A stretch of DNA of 64,000 bases from assembly GCA_000169995.1 (NCBI GenBank), contig AAZW01000027.1:1-64000 (forward strand), given 5' to 3'. Below are positions 35,509 through 44,432 of the stretch, in pieces. How positions within the stretch are numbered: the stretch's first letter is position 1; each line of letters begins with the position of its first letter. The notes beneath the pieces were generated by a model. That model was not told the DNA's origin and searched no databases. It saw only the letters and a list, made by a program, of their open reading frames with translations. The stretch is from Vibrionales bacterium SWAT-3 (GTDB lineage Bacteria > Pseudomonadota > Gammaproteobacteria > Enterobacterales > Vibrionaceae). A program made the position numbers and the translations under genes.

Positions 35509-36837
35509 CTATGTGAGCCGATGAGCGAACGCAGGCATGAACTCTAAGTTTTCGCGAATCGTTTCTAGTAGAGCTTCATCAATGTGCGATCCCGTATCGA
35601 CGATTGGGTTTAGGATCAGGGCGCGTTTCGCTGTGGCAATATCTCCCGTGATTGCTGCTTTTACGGTGAGGGTTTCAAACTCTTTCATTTGCTGGATCAA
35701 GCGCAGCGTGTCACTGTCAAAAGGCTCGACGTTGAGTGGGATGATTTCACTGCTGGTGAGCACAGAGCTGACTTCCACCGCGCAGTCATCTGGCAACCCT
35801 TGTATTGCGCCGTTATTGCGGGTGTTTACATGCATGATAGAGCGCTTGTTGTTATTAATACTGCTCATCAACTCACAAGCCGCTTCAGAGTAATAGGCAC
35901 CTCCACGCTCTTCTAACAGTTGAGGTTTGGTGTCTAACATTGGGTCTTTGTATATCTCAAGCAGTTGTTTCTCAACTTGAGCCACCAAGTCGGCGCGGTT
36001 AGCGTTGTTCTTCGACGCCTCAAACTCTTTATCTAAGATATCTCGAGACTGATAGTAGTAACGCAGGTATGCACATGGAATGATGTTGAGTGAGCGAATC
36101 AACTCGCCGTCCCATTCAAAGGGAGGGATATTTTTCGGCATCATTTGATCATTGCCACCAAGAAGTTGATTGATGACCTCACCCAGTTTGTCTTGTCCTT
36201 CATGTAGCACCTTACGAGCCCACACTAAGTGGTTCAAGCCCGCAATTTGCATCGTAATGTCTTCACGTTTTGCGCCAAGCATTTTGGCTGCACCAAGCTC
36301 CATGTTGACTGGAACGTTACACAGACCAACGGTTTTAATCGACGAGTGTTTAAGCAGAGCTTCGGTAACCATGCCTGATGGATTGGTGAAGTTGAGTAGC
36401 CATGCGTTCGGGCACAATGCTTCCATCTCTTTCGCGATTTCTAATGCAATCGGGATAGTTCGACAGGCGTTTGAGAAACCACCCAGCCCGTTAGTTTCTT
36501 GGCCGATCATTCGATATTTCAAGGCGATATGTTCATCACGCAATCTTGCTTCTAGTCGACCAGCTCGAAATTGAGAGCATACGAAATCGGCGTCTTTCAG
36601 AGCCAATTGTCGGTCCGTGGTGAGGTGAATATTAATTTCGCAGTCCACTTTATTAATCATACGCTTGGTTAGATCGGCAATGATTTGAGCTTTTTCTAAC
36701 CCAGCCTCGATATCTACTAACCACAGATCAGTAATAGGTAATTCGTGATGACGTTTTAATAAGCCTTCAACTAACTCAGGGGTGTAACTTGAACCACTAC
36801 CTATCACGACGACTTTTAATTTTTGTTCTTGTTTCAT
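35509..36837 (-). CDS. 6-phospho-beta-glucosidase-like enzyme, glycoside hydrolase family 4
   Basis: About 442 residues. The N-terminal NAD-binding motif is VVVIGSGSSYTPELVEGL. Family 4 metal and catalytic motifs are NFTNPSGMVTEAL, VGLCNVPVNMELG (metal Cys) and AGLNHLVWARKV (metal His). It cleaves 6-phospho-beta-glucosides, possibly diacetylchitobiose-6-phosphate, by the NAD-dependent redox mechanism. The start is at 36837 (GGTGAA upstream). ISL3 copy 3 sits 34 bp before the start and likely separates it from its promoter. It is divergent from a LysR gene across that IS. It is duplicated at 63182. Confidence 0.9.
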   Translation of the reverse strand: MKQEQKLKVVVIGSGSSYTPELVEGLLKRHHELPITDLWLVDIEAGLEKAQIIADLTKRMINKVDCEINIHLTTDRQLALKDADFVCSQFRAGRLEARLRDEHIALKYRMIGQETNGLGGFSNACRTIPIALEIAKEMEALCPNAWLLNFTNPSGMVTEALLKHSSIKTVGLCNVPVNMELGAAKMLGAKREDITMQIAGLNHLVWARKVLHEGQDKLGEVINQLLGGNDQMMPKNIPPFEWDGELIRSLNIIPCAYLRYYYQSRDILDKEFEASKNNANRADLVAQVEKQLLEIYKDPMLDTKPQLLEERGGAYYSEAACELMSSINNNKRSIMHVNTRNNGAIQGLPDDCAVEVSSVLTSSEIIPLNVEPFDSDTLRLIQQMKEFETLTVKAAITGDIATAKRALILNPIVDTGSHIDEALLETIRENLEFMPAFAHRLT

Positions 36838-36871
36838 GTTATTCACCATTAGACTTTTAGATTACGTGATT

Positions 36872-38219
36872 GGCTCTTCTCCGCTTAGATGAGTCTATAA
36901 ACTAACAATAAAACCGCTAACACATTGATTTACAATCGCTTCCCACCTTATATATCAGTGTTGTAGTTTGTCGTTATTATCTTCCGCTCTATTTAACTTT
37001 AAAGGCCAATCCGTACAGTCTGTAACGCTTGAAGAAAGCTCTCATTCAGTACTCGTCAAGTGCAAGCGAGATAGACGCTGTAAAGTTGTTGATCCTGAGA
37101 CTGGAGCTCCGCGCACCGTCGACCACTACGTTCACCGTCGCCTGTCGGATTTACCTGTCAGTGGTCGCCCTTGCGTTATAGAAATTGAATTGGCTCAGAC
37201 AAGGGATAGGCTCGGCCGAAGGTTGATTGAAGAGGCTGATTTTGTTGATAAGGGGAGTCGTTATACAAAGAGGTTCTGTCACTTTATTAGTGGACTGTGC
37301 CGCTATATGAGCATCCACGCAGTGTCGAAGCATTTAGACATACGCTGGGAAACCGTGAAAAATATCGATAAAGCATTCCTTCTCTCTACCTTGCCTGCTT
37401 TAGAGCCTAAGAAGTTGACCAACCTTGTTCATATTGGCGTTGATGAAGTCGCCAGGGCTAAAGGCCATGATTATATGACCGTCGTTTATGATCTCGTTTC
37501 AGGACAACTTATTTGGGTTGACCATGGGCGGACTTCAAACGTACTCATCAACTTTTTTGAACAATTATCACCGCAAACGAGAGACGGCATCCAAGCGGTA
37601 TCAATGGATATGGGGCAATCTTACCAATCAGCAGTGAGAAACGCTCTTCCGAATGCAGACATCGTTTTTGACCGGTTTCACGTTATGCAGAACTACTCTC
37701 TTCTGATAAGGAAAGAGCGTAATAAAGCGTTTAGGAAAGGAACACATGACGAGAAGAAAATGCTTAAAGGGACGCTATTTTTACTCCTCAAAAATGCGCC
37801 GAAATTAAGCGATAAGCAGTCAGATAGGCTAGATGATTTACTGGAAAGCAATAAGACTCTTTGTACGATTTATATGCTCAAAGAGCAGCTTCAAGCCTTA
37901 TGGGATGAACGTAATTTTGACTTGATGATCGCAGCGCTTGATGCGTGGTGCCAGCTTGCTAAAAAGACGAGGATCTTATCTCTCATCAACTTTGCAGACG
38001 CGCTTTGGGAGAGAAGAGTTGGGATCTGCAACTATGCAAAATATAAGCTGACGAATGCCCGAGTGGAAGCAGGGAATGTATCGATAGGTCTTCTTAGACG
38101 GAGAGCCCGAGGAGTAAGGGATACTGATTACTTTAAATTGAAGATTAGACAAACCTCAATCCTAGAAACTCACTCTACCATTTATCCGGAAATCAAGCTC
38201 ATCTAAGCGGAGAAGAGCC
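36872..38219 (+). mobile_element. ISL3-family insertion sequence, copy 3
   Basis: 1,348 bp, with 7-bp duplication CGTGATT on both sides. Without it the site reads TAGATTA-CGTGATT-TAATCTA, a perfect inverted repeat whose 7-base loop is the duplicated target. It lies in the divergent promoter region between the GH4 and LysR genes. Confidence 0.95.
36968..38206 (+). CDS. ISL3-family transposase (copy 3)
   Basis: 412 residues, identical in translation to the other copies. Confidence 0.93.
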   Translation: MSLLSSALFNFKGQSVQSVTLEESSHSVLVKCKRDRRCKVVDPETGAPRTVDHYVHRRLSDLPVSGRPCVIEIELAQTRDRLGRRLIEEADFVDKGSRYTKRFCHFISGLCRYMSIHAVSKHLDIRWETVKNIDKAFLLSTLPALEPKKLTNLVHIGVDEVARAKGHDYMTVVYDLVSGQLIWVDHGRTSNVLINFFEQLSPQTRDGIQAVSMDMGQSYQSAVRNALPNADIVFDRFHVMQNYSLLIRKERNKAFRKGTHDEKKMLKGTLFLLLKNAPKLSDKQSDRLDDLLESNKTLCTIYMLKEQLQALWDERNFDLMIAALDAWCQLAKKTRILSLINFADALWERRVGICNYAKYKLTNARVEAGNVSIGLLRRRARGVRDTDYFKLKIRQTSILETHSTIYPEIKLI

Positions 38220-38295
38220 CGTGATTTAATCTATATGATGAGCTGGTACACCGACAAACCAGAATTGACGAGTTATAAATTAGTGAAATTAATCC

Positions 38296-39180
38296 ATGAG
38301 CTTGTTTGAAAATAGACAACAGACACTATCACTGCTACACACATTCAGTGTTGCGGCTAAACATTTGAGTTTTACTTTGGCTGCTGAAGAGTTGTTTTTG
38401 ACACAGGGTGGTGTCAGTCATCGTATTAAAAAGTTGGAGCAACAGCTGAAATTTAGTCTGTTTGTACGTAAAACGAGAAAGCTCGAATTGACCCCAGAAG
38501 GACAGCGAGTGCTTTCGATGTTGAATGTTTCTTTTGAGTCGATATTTTCTGAGCTTATGGACATTCAAACGGGTGAATTGAGTGGTGAGTTATATATAGC
38601 AACCTCTCCTTATTTCGCATCTTCTTGGTTGATGCCACGTCTGCCCGAATTTAGAAAACTCTATCCGAACTTGAGCCTTAAGCTGCAAACCAAACAGAAC
38701 CAATCTGACTTCCAATTCGAACCTTATGATGTGGCCATTTTTTATAGCGAAGGGCATTACCCTAACCATCACAGCGAGCGACTTTTTTCAGGGATCAGAA
38801 CGCCTGTGTGCAGCCCAGAGTACGCCAAGAGGTTTAGTCTCGATAAGGGGGTACATCAATTAGCTGATGTACAGTTTATTCATAGCGGGAACGTGACGGC
38901 GTGGCAGCGGTGGTTATCTGAAGCTCAAAGCGAAGTGGATTGCACATTGATGTGTGATTACTACAGTGATAACCGTTTGGCCATGGATGCTGCGATACTC
39001 TCAATGGGCGTTGCACTAGGGCGCTTAGAGTTTATGAAGCCGCAAATCGATCAGGGGCTGTTAGTGGCTCCATTGATGAGTATTGAGTCTGGTAAGGGCT
39101 ATGATTTGGTGTGCCCGAAAGGGATGGATCAACGAACCAAGTTTCAGGTTTTTGCTCAGTGGATAAAGCAAAAACTGTAG
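38296..39180 (+). CDS. LysR-family transcriptional regulator
   Basis: 294 residues. The N-terminal winged HTH is LSFTLAAEELFLTQGGVSHRIKKLEQQL, followed by a periplasmic-binding-like effector domain. The closest look is GcvA/AmpR-type LysR proteins. It was originally divergent from the GH4 gene, about 110 bp apart without ISL3 copy 3, so control of the GH4-chbG unit is plausible. The insertion would now separate it from that target. Confidence 0.9.
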   Translation: MSLFENRQQTLSLLHTFSVAAKHLSFTLAAEELFLTQGGVSHRIKKLEQQLKFSLFVRKTRKLELTPEGQRVLSMLNVSFESIFSELMDIQTGELSGELYIATSPYFASSWLMPRLPEFRKLYPNLSLKLQTKQNQSDFQFEPYDVAIFYSEGHYPNHHSERLFSGIRTPVCSPEYAKRFSLDKGVHQLADVQFIHSGNVTAWQRWLSEAQSEVDCTLMCDYYSDNRLAMDAAILSMGVALGRLEFMKPQIDQGLLVAPLMSIESGKGYDLVCPKGMDQRTKFQVFAQWIKQKL

Positions 39181-39254
39181 TTAGGGAACGTCTAGACAAA
39201 TGAGGTTGAAGGGACTAGTTTAGGAAGTTCTTTCACTAAAAGAAGAGGTTAGTT

Positions 39255-39635
39255 ATGTTTAGCCATGTTTTTCTTGGTACCGAAGATGTTGAGCGTGCGA
39301 AGTCTTTCTATGATCCAATTATGAAGGTGCTTGGTTACAGCGAAGGCTCTGTAGACCCTAAAGGGCGTTGTATCTATGTTAGCCAAACTGGAGTATTGGG
39401 CTTAACGAAACCGATTGATGGCCAGCCAGCGACACACGGCAATGGTATGACGGTTGGCTTTTTGGCCTCTTCGCCAGAAGCGGTGGATGAGTGGCATCGC
39501 GTTGGTGTAGAAAATGGTGGTACGAGTATTGAAAACGGGCCTGGTGAGAGAGGGTCGGATGAACGCCGACTTTACATGGCTTATTTGCGAGATCCTGATG
39601 GAAACAAGATCTGTGCAACTCACTTTATGCCTTAG
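39255..39635 (+). CDS. VOC-family (glyoxalase/dioxygenase fold) protein
   Basis: 126 residues, starting FSHVFLGTEDVERAKSFYDPIM, the typical VOC beginning. A second half ends in YLRDPDGNKICATHFM. It probably binds a metal and acts on a small molecule, possibly as an isomerase or a fosfomycin-resistance or glyoxalase type enzyme. Function not assignable. AAGAGG precedes the ATG. Confidence 0.85.
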   Translation: MFSHVFLGTEDVERAKSFYDPIMKVLGYSEGSVDPKGRCIYVSQTGVLGLTKPIDGQPATHGNGMTVGFLASSPEAVDEWHRVGVENGGTSIENGPGERGSDERRLYMAYLRDPDGNKICATHFMP

Positions 39636-39766
39636 TTATCCTTATTCCTCAGTTTGTTTTGTGCCTCAGTTCAGTTTAAGGCATAGTTTACTTTATGCCA
39701 CAGTGGCGTATAGTTAAGTTATCTCGGTTGTTCTGGGCGAACAAACCATTGCAAAGGATTGGCTAG

Positions 39767-40186
39767 ATGACACCAAACGAACTGTTTTATGAGAGCTTTG
39801 AGCGTTGCCGGATTGATCAAGCGTTTTTAGAGTCATTCTTGGCCGACTTTTGCCAACATAATCCTAGGTTTTCAGAACGCTTTGAGAAAGTAGGATTGGA
39901 GCAACAAACTAAGATGCTCAAGGCTTCCATCATCCTCATTTATAATTCAGCTGGGTTGCCCAGTGTGCGCAATTCCGTGAAGCGACTCGGAAAGCAGCAC
40001 AAAGATTTAGGAATGGATATCTCTGAGCAAGAGCTTAATGAGTGGTTTAAATCATTGCTCAATACGGTCAAGAAATACGATCCTCACTACAATGATCAAG
40101 TCGAACAAGCATGGACAGAAACCCTCGATGTTGGTCTTAAAATCATGAAGCAAGAGTGCGTGGTTCCAAGTTCTGTGAACAGCTAG
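39767..40186 (+). CDS. Globin-like protein
   Basis: 139 residues, all helical, with a globin pattern: FYESFERC start, FSERFEKVGLEQQTKMLKAS (E-helix region) and KRLGKQHKDLGM with a candidate proximal haem His at about residue 84. Length fits single-domain haemoglobins. A role in oxygen or nitric-oxide binding is inferred from the fold. A terminator follows. Confidence 0.7.
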   Translation: MTPNELFYESFERCRIDQAFLESFLADFCQHNPRFSERFEKVGLEQQTKMLKASIILIYNSAGLPSVRNSVKRLGKQHKDLGMDISEQELNEWFKSLLNTVKKYDPHYNDQVEQAWTETLDVGLKIMKQECVVPSSVNS

Positions 40187-40263
40187 AACCTTGATTCGTG
40201 AATTACTGTTTTGCTTATTCGCGATTTAAAAATGGCAAGAGCGCAGAAAGGATGATTTTGTCG

Positions 40264-40296
40264 GGTAAGCCCGACGCTATCAGGCTTACCTTTTTA
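40264..40296. terminator. Terminator between globin and OMP genes
   Basis: GGTAAGCC (40264-40271) pairs with GGCTTACC (40283-40290), followed by TTTTTATTG. It serves the globin gene; the OMP gene converges on it. Confidence 0.85.
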
Positions 40297-40304
40297 TTGT
40301 TTGA

Positions 40305-41075
40305 CTAGAAGTGAGCAGCCCAACCGACTAAGAAACCTTGTGTCGCTGTATCGTATTCATAAGTGCCTTTATTTTCGTAATCAACCCAAGTGGACTTATA
40401 AGCGAGATTTAAGTCTGACCAATCATTAATCTGATAACGAGCGCCAGTTAATAAAGACGAGGTAAAGTCGGTATCACTGCCAAGCCCTATATCTAAGCTT
40501 GTGTGCACAGTCCAATTTTTGTTGAGCTCCTTCGTCCAACGAACGCCTATCAGGTAATCAATCCAGTCTTCATTGAGCGATTTACGTAAGTCCACATTTC
40601 CGTTGGAACCATAGAGTCTTGTATCAATATCATTGTCCCACCATCGTATTCCTACCATGTAGTCGATCATGCCAATATCGTATTGATAGCGCTTGAATCC
40701 TTTAGCTTCCAGAACACCTTGTCTTATATCGAGACTGCCTTTCAGAATGTTTTTGTTTATGTCTAGAACAGAGTCAGTTTTTCCACTTAATTTCATGTAA
40801 CTGTAATCAATATAATATCCCCACTGATTTTCGTAAATCCCCTCAAGGCGAAGCATGGCCCCCATATCTATATGGTCCATGATGAATGCTGGATCCACAT
40901 CTACATCAGTAGAGATATTGCCAATAGTGGTATCACCTCGAATATTCAGAGCTTGAGCATAGATCTCAATGCTGTGCTGCCATTTTTTTGTGCTCGTTTC
41001 TGAGCTTGTTTCTTGAGCCGTAACGGTTGAACTAGCCATTAATACTGATGCGATTAGGTAACGCCATTTAGCCAT
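40305..41075 (-). CDS. Outer-membrane beta-barrel protein
   Basis: 256 residues with a signal peptide (AKWRYLIASVLMASSTVTAQ) and repeated aromatic strands (WGYYIDYSYMKLSG, YDIGMIDYMVGIRWW, WIDYLIGVRW). It ends in a C-terminal aromatic (GWAAHF), the mark of a BAM-assembled barrel. I choose ATG 41075 (AAGGAT before it) over the upstream start. Function unknown; barrels of this size are often small porins or adhesion-related. Confidence 0.8.
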   Translation of the reverse strand: MAKWRYLIASVLMASSTVTAQETSSETSTKKWQHSIEIYAQALNIRGDTTIGNISTDVDVDPAFIMDHIDMGAMLRLEGIYENQWGYYIDYSYMKLSGKTDSVLDINKNILKGSLDIRQGVLEAKGFKRYQYDIGMIDYMVGIRWWDNDIDTRLYGSNGNVDLRKSLNEDWIDYLIGVRWTKELNKNWTVHTSLDIGLGSDTDFTSSLLTGARYQINDWSDLNLAYKSTWVDYENKGTYEYDTATQGFLVGWAAHF

Positions 41076-41214
41076 ATCGATATCCTTATCTTCTGTGTGA
41101 AGTAGCAAGTTTATGGATGTGCCTTCCGGGTGGTCAGTTTTCACATATGCAACTTGTATATTGCTGATTGTAGACTATGTTTTTTGAAATAAGCCAAGTT
41201 AAAAGAGTTAGGGT

Positions 41215-41604
41215 ATGAAGCCACAAAGTATTTTCTTGTTCGTCGCGGTTTTAGGTTTAACACCTATTGCACTGTCTTATGGTTATGCACCAGTTGTCTC
41301 TCTTGACTATCTATTTGGTATTGACGCCACACCCATCAACGTTACTCATATCTTCCGTGCCGTGATGGGGCTGTATCTCTCGCTTGCTCTGTTTTGGGTG
41401 TTTGGCGCACTGTTCAAAAAGTATCGACTGCCAGCGCTCTATAGTTTGGTGGTTTTCATGTTGGGTTTAGCTGCGGGGCGCATCATTAGCTTAGTGCTCG
41501 ATGGCATGCCTCATTGGCTACTTTTTGTTTATCTAATCTTAGAGCTGGGCTTCGGCTTAGTGGGTTTAAAAATGATTCACAAAGAACAATCTGAAACCGT
41601 ATAA
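41215..41604 (+). CDS. DUF4345 membrane protein
   Basis: 129 residues with four hydrophobic segments (SIFLFVAVLGLTPIALSYG, HIFRAVMGLYLSLALFWVFG, YSLVVFMLGLAAGRIISL, LLFVYLILELGFGLVGL). The pattern, including NVTHIFRAVMGLY, fits DUF4345. It lies 9 bp upstream of the sulfatase gene, so the two are an operon. Confidence 0.82.
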   Translation: MKPQSIFLFVAVLGLTPIALSYGYAPVVSLDYLFGIDATPINVTHIFRAVMGLYLSLALFWVFGALFKKYRLPALYSLVVFMLGLAAGRIISLVLDGMPHWLLFVYLILELGFGLVGLKMIHKEQSETV

Positions 41605-41613
41605 GGACGTTCT

Positions 41614-43116
41614 ATGAAAAGGATTTTCCAACTTCTTGTATTAAGTGTTCTGAGTAGCTTGTCATTGTCGGCATGGTCAGCTCAGGAACAGCCAAATATC
41701 TTTGTTATCTTTACCGATGACATTGGTATTTCAAACCTCAGTGCTTACCACAACGGAGTGATGAGTAGTGAAACACCGAACATTGACAGTATTGCCGAGA
41801 AAGGAATGCTACTGACAGATTATTACGCCCAGCCATCGTGTACGGCGGGTCGTTCTGCATTCTTAACCGGGCAACTACCAGTGCGGACGGGCATGCACAC
41901 GGTGGGTTTACCGGGTGGGCCTGTGGGGCTGCATGCGGACACACCAACGCTGCCAGAAATTCTCAAAACCATGGGTTATGTGACAGGTCAGTTTGGTAAA
42001 AACCACTTAGGTGACCGAGACGAATTTTTACCAACAATGCACGGTTTTGATGAGTACTGGGGGTGGTTGTATCACTTGAATGCGATGGAATACACCGAAG
42101 ATCCAGATTGGCCAAAAGATGGTTCGTTAGATGCATTTGCTCCGCGCAATGTGATTTATGCAAAAACCGATGGTAAGGGTGGACAAATCATTGAAGACGA
42201 TGGTGCGCTAACTATCGAGCGTATGCGTACTCTGGATGATGAAGTCAACAAACACGCGATCAACTTCATCGAAAGGGCGGTTGAAGCGGATAAGCCATTC
42301 TTCACTTGGTATTGTCCATCACGCGGTCACGTTTGGACGCACCTTTCACCTGAATACGAAGCTATGCTCGGCCAAAATGGTTGGGGACTTCAAGAAGTGG
42401 TGATGAAAGATCTTTATGATCATGTCGGCGAGATGATGGCGAAAATGGAAGAGCTTGGAATTGCCGACAATACCATCATCATTTTCACGGCTGATAATGG
42501 CCCTGAAATCATGACATGGCCTGATGGTGGCATGACGCCATACCATGGAGAGAAAGGTACCACGTGGGAAGGGGGGGTTCGTGCACCTGCTCTTGTAAGT
42601 TGGCCGGGTAAGATTCCTGCTGGTAGTGTGGGTAACGGTATTTTTGATGGCATGGACTGGTTGCCAACACTTGTTGCAGCAGCTGGTGGCCCAGCGGATT
42701 TGAAAGAGAAAATGCTCAAAGGTTACGATGGCTTTAAAGCACACCTCGATGGTTACAACCAGGTCGATATGCTGACTGAAAAAGGTGAGTCGAATCGTAA
42801 AGAGATTTACTACTACGAACGAGACAAGCTACAAGCCGTTCGAGTTGGAGATTGGAAAGCGCACTTCGTGGTACAGAATCACGGTTGGAGTGGCCCGAAA
42901 GAAGAGCTTAATGCACCGCTTCTGTTTAACTTGCGACGTGACCCTTATGAGCGAGCAGCAGAAGAGTCAGGTATGTACTTGAAGTGGATGGGGCAGAAGA
43001 TGTGGGCATTTGGTCCTGCTCAAGCAGCGGTACAGCAACATCTAGCGACTTTCAAAGAGTGGCCACCTAAAACGCCAGAAACTCAGCCCGACAATACTGG
43101 TGGTGTCGGCAACTAG
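41614..43116 (+). CDS. Arylsulfatase-type sulfatase (exported)
   Basis: 500 residues with a signal peptide (FQLLVLSVLSSLSLSAWSA). The sulfatase motifs are FVIFTDDIGISNL (metal DD), the formylglycine motif PSCTAGR with Cys76, FGKNHLGD, and the distal IIIFTADNGPE. The motif is C-x-A-x-R instead of C-x-P-x-R, a known variant. It cleaves sulfate esters in the periplasm, possibly on sulfated marine glycans. No formylglycine-generating enzyme is in the window. Confidence 0.92.
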   Translation: MKRIFQLLVLSVLSSLSLSAWSAQEQPNIFVIFTDDIGISNLSAYHNGVMSSETPNIDSIAEKGMLLTDYYAQPSCTAGRSAFLTGQLPVRTGMHTVGLPGGPVGLHADTPTLPEILKTMGYVTGQFGKNHLGDRDEFLPTMHGFDEYWGWLYHLNAMEYTEDPDWPKDGSLDAFAPRNVIYAKTDGKGGQIIEDDGALTIERMRTLDDEVNKHAINFIERAVEADKPFFTWYCPSRGHVWTHLSPEYEAMLGQNGWGLQEVVMKDLYDHVGEMMAKMEELGIADNTIIIFTADNGPEIMTWPDGGMTPYHGEKGTTWEGGVRAPALVSWPGKIPAGSVGNGIFDGMDWLPTLVAAAGGPADLKEKMLKGYDGFKAHLDGYNQVDMLTEKGESNRKEIYYYERDKLQAVRVGDWKAHFVVQNHGWSGPKEELNAPLLFNLRRDPYERAAEESGMYLKWMGQKMWAFGPAQAAVQQHLATFKEWPPKTPETQPDNTGGVGN

Positions 43117-43132
43117 TGGAAATAGCATAATA

Positions 43133-43160
43133 AAAATCCCGCTTGTATGAGCGGGATTTT
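43133..43160. terminator. Bidirectional terminator between sulfatase and LacI genes
   Basis: AAAATCCCGCT (43133-43143) and AGCGGGATTTT (43150-43160) form an 11-bp stem with A and T tails; the two genes converge on it. Confidence 0.9.
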
Positions 43161-43186
43161 GGTTGGAATACATCTTTGAGTCGGTA

Positions 43187-44212
43187 TTACTTGAGCGTTG
43201 TGTTTCTCTCAATAAACCTCACCGGAACCATCAGTTTTACTAGGCTAGTATCTTGGTCTTGAATCTGACTGACTACGATTTTCACTGATTCACGAGCAAG
43301 GCGTTTGAAGTCCTGTTTGAACGTCGTGAGCTGGTAGTTAAGCCACTGCGTTTGCGGGATATCATCGAAGCCAATGACTTGAAGATCTTCAGGAATACGT
43401 AGGTTGAACTCCAATCGAGCCACGTCCATCACTGCCATCGCTAGGTTATCTGTTGCGCAGAATATTGCTTCTGGCTTTGATGACTCTGAGAACATAGCGC
43501 GAATGGTATCGAGTGCATCAAGATAGTCGTAATCGGCCTCGATAACGCGAGCTTGCTTGCCTGTTAGATCTTCGAACTCAGAGCAGAAACCAGCTTCACG
43601 TTCACCGTTGGTATAAGTCGGTACATTACCGGTTAGGTAAACGGCTGATTTTACGCCTACATTATGAAAGTGCTGAGCGGCAACTTGGCCTGCTGCGTAG
43701 TTATCGCTGACGACATGGCTACTCTTAGTGCCTTCCACCACACGAGCGTACTGAACAATAGGGATATCGAACTCTTCGCACTCTTCATACAGTGATTTGT
43801 TGAACGTAGCGGAGGCGGCAATCACACCATCAACACGATATTGGAAGATGTTAGGAATCGAATGGTTGTCATTTGCATCCACTTGCCACGGAATAAGCAC
43901 CGCTGAATACCCTTGCTTTTGTAACTCAGTAGAGATGAGTTGTAGGGTTTTCATGTGAATTGGGTAGTCAGCATCTGGGAAGACCAAACCAATTAACTTA
44001 GATTCATTGGTAGTCAGACTTCGCGCAAAAGCATTAGGGCGATAGTTGAGGGCTTTAGCGGCTTCGAATACTTTTTGCTTGGTCTTTTCTGAAACCGAAC
44101 TACCCGGAACAAATACACGAGAAACGGTAGATTGAGAAACGCCAGCCAGTTTAGCGACATCTTTCGAAGTGACAGTTGTTTTTGACGCCGAGGCGTTTTT
44201 TGGAGAGTTCAT
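43187..44212 (-). CDS. LacI-family transcriptional regulator
   Basis: 341 residues. The N-terminal HTH is KDVAKLAGVSQSTVSRVFVPG, followed by the hinge helix region (ALNYRPNAFARSL) and a periplasmic-binding-type ligand domain. It is next to genes for a porin, SnoaL-like protein and MFS transporter on the same strand and is their likely repressor. A candidate operator at 44256-44275 is shared with the MFS/SSS intergenic region. Confidence 0.92.
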   Translation of the reverse strand: MNSPKNASASKTTVTSKDVAKLAGVSQSTVSRVFVPGSSVSEKTKQKVFEAAKALNYRPNAFARSLTTNESKLIGLVFPDADYPIHMKTLQLISTELQKQGYSAVLIPWQVDANDNHSIPNIFQYRVDGVIAASATFNKSLYEECEEFDIPIVQYARVVEGTKSSHVVSDNYAAGQVAAQHFHNVGVKSAVYLTGNVPTYTNGEREAGFCSEFEDLTGKQARVIEADYDYLDALDTIRAMFSESSKPEAIFCATDNLAMAVMDVARLEFNLRIPEDLQVIGFDDIPQTQWLNYQLTTFKQDFKRLARESVKIVVSQIQDQDTSLVKLMVPVRFIERNTTLK

Positions 44213-44255
44213 AGACCATGCTTTTTAACCAAGTAACAAACTAGAGAATACCATA

Positions 44256-44275
44256 GATAGGTACGTATTCAAAAA
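44256..44275. promoter_or_regulatory. Candidate LacI-type operator upstream of the LacI gene
   Basis: GATAGGTACGTATTCAAAAA shares ATnGGTACGnAnTCA with the complement of 48381-48400. It lies about 45 bp upstream of the LacI start, fitting autoregulation. Arms are only partly symmetric. Confidence 0.35.
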
Positions 44276-44432
44276 GTCTATGCGTTAGAGTGGTATGAAA
44301 AATAAGGGCTAATTGACGTTGTTGGGTATTATACTGGGTATAACCCAAAAGCTCTGTATATATAGAATAGATATAGGCAGAGCTTGATTAGGCATAGATT
44401 GAGTCGCGTTAATTTGACGCTTTAATCAACGA

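Noticed and set aside
34111..38219. Composite transposon: two ISL3 copies around the GH4 gene
   Set aside because: Each copy has its own perfect 7-bp duplication and the outer flanks do not match, so they are independent insertions.
44322..44348. TTGGGT / ACCCAA dyad upstream of the LacI gene
   Set aside because: Arms of only 6 bp around a long AT-rich spacer; too weak to call as an operator.
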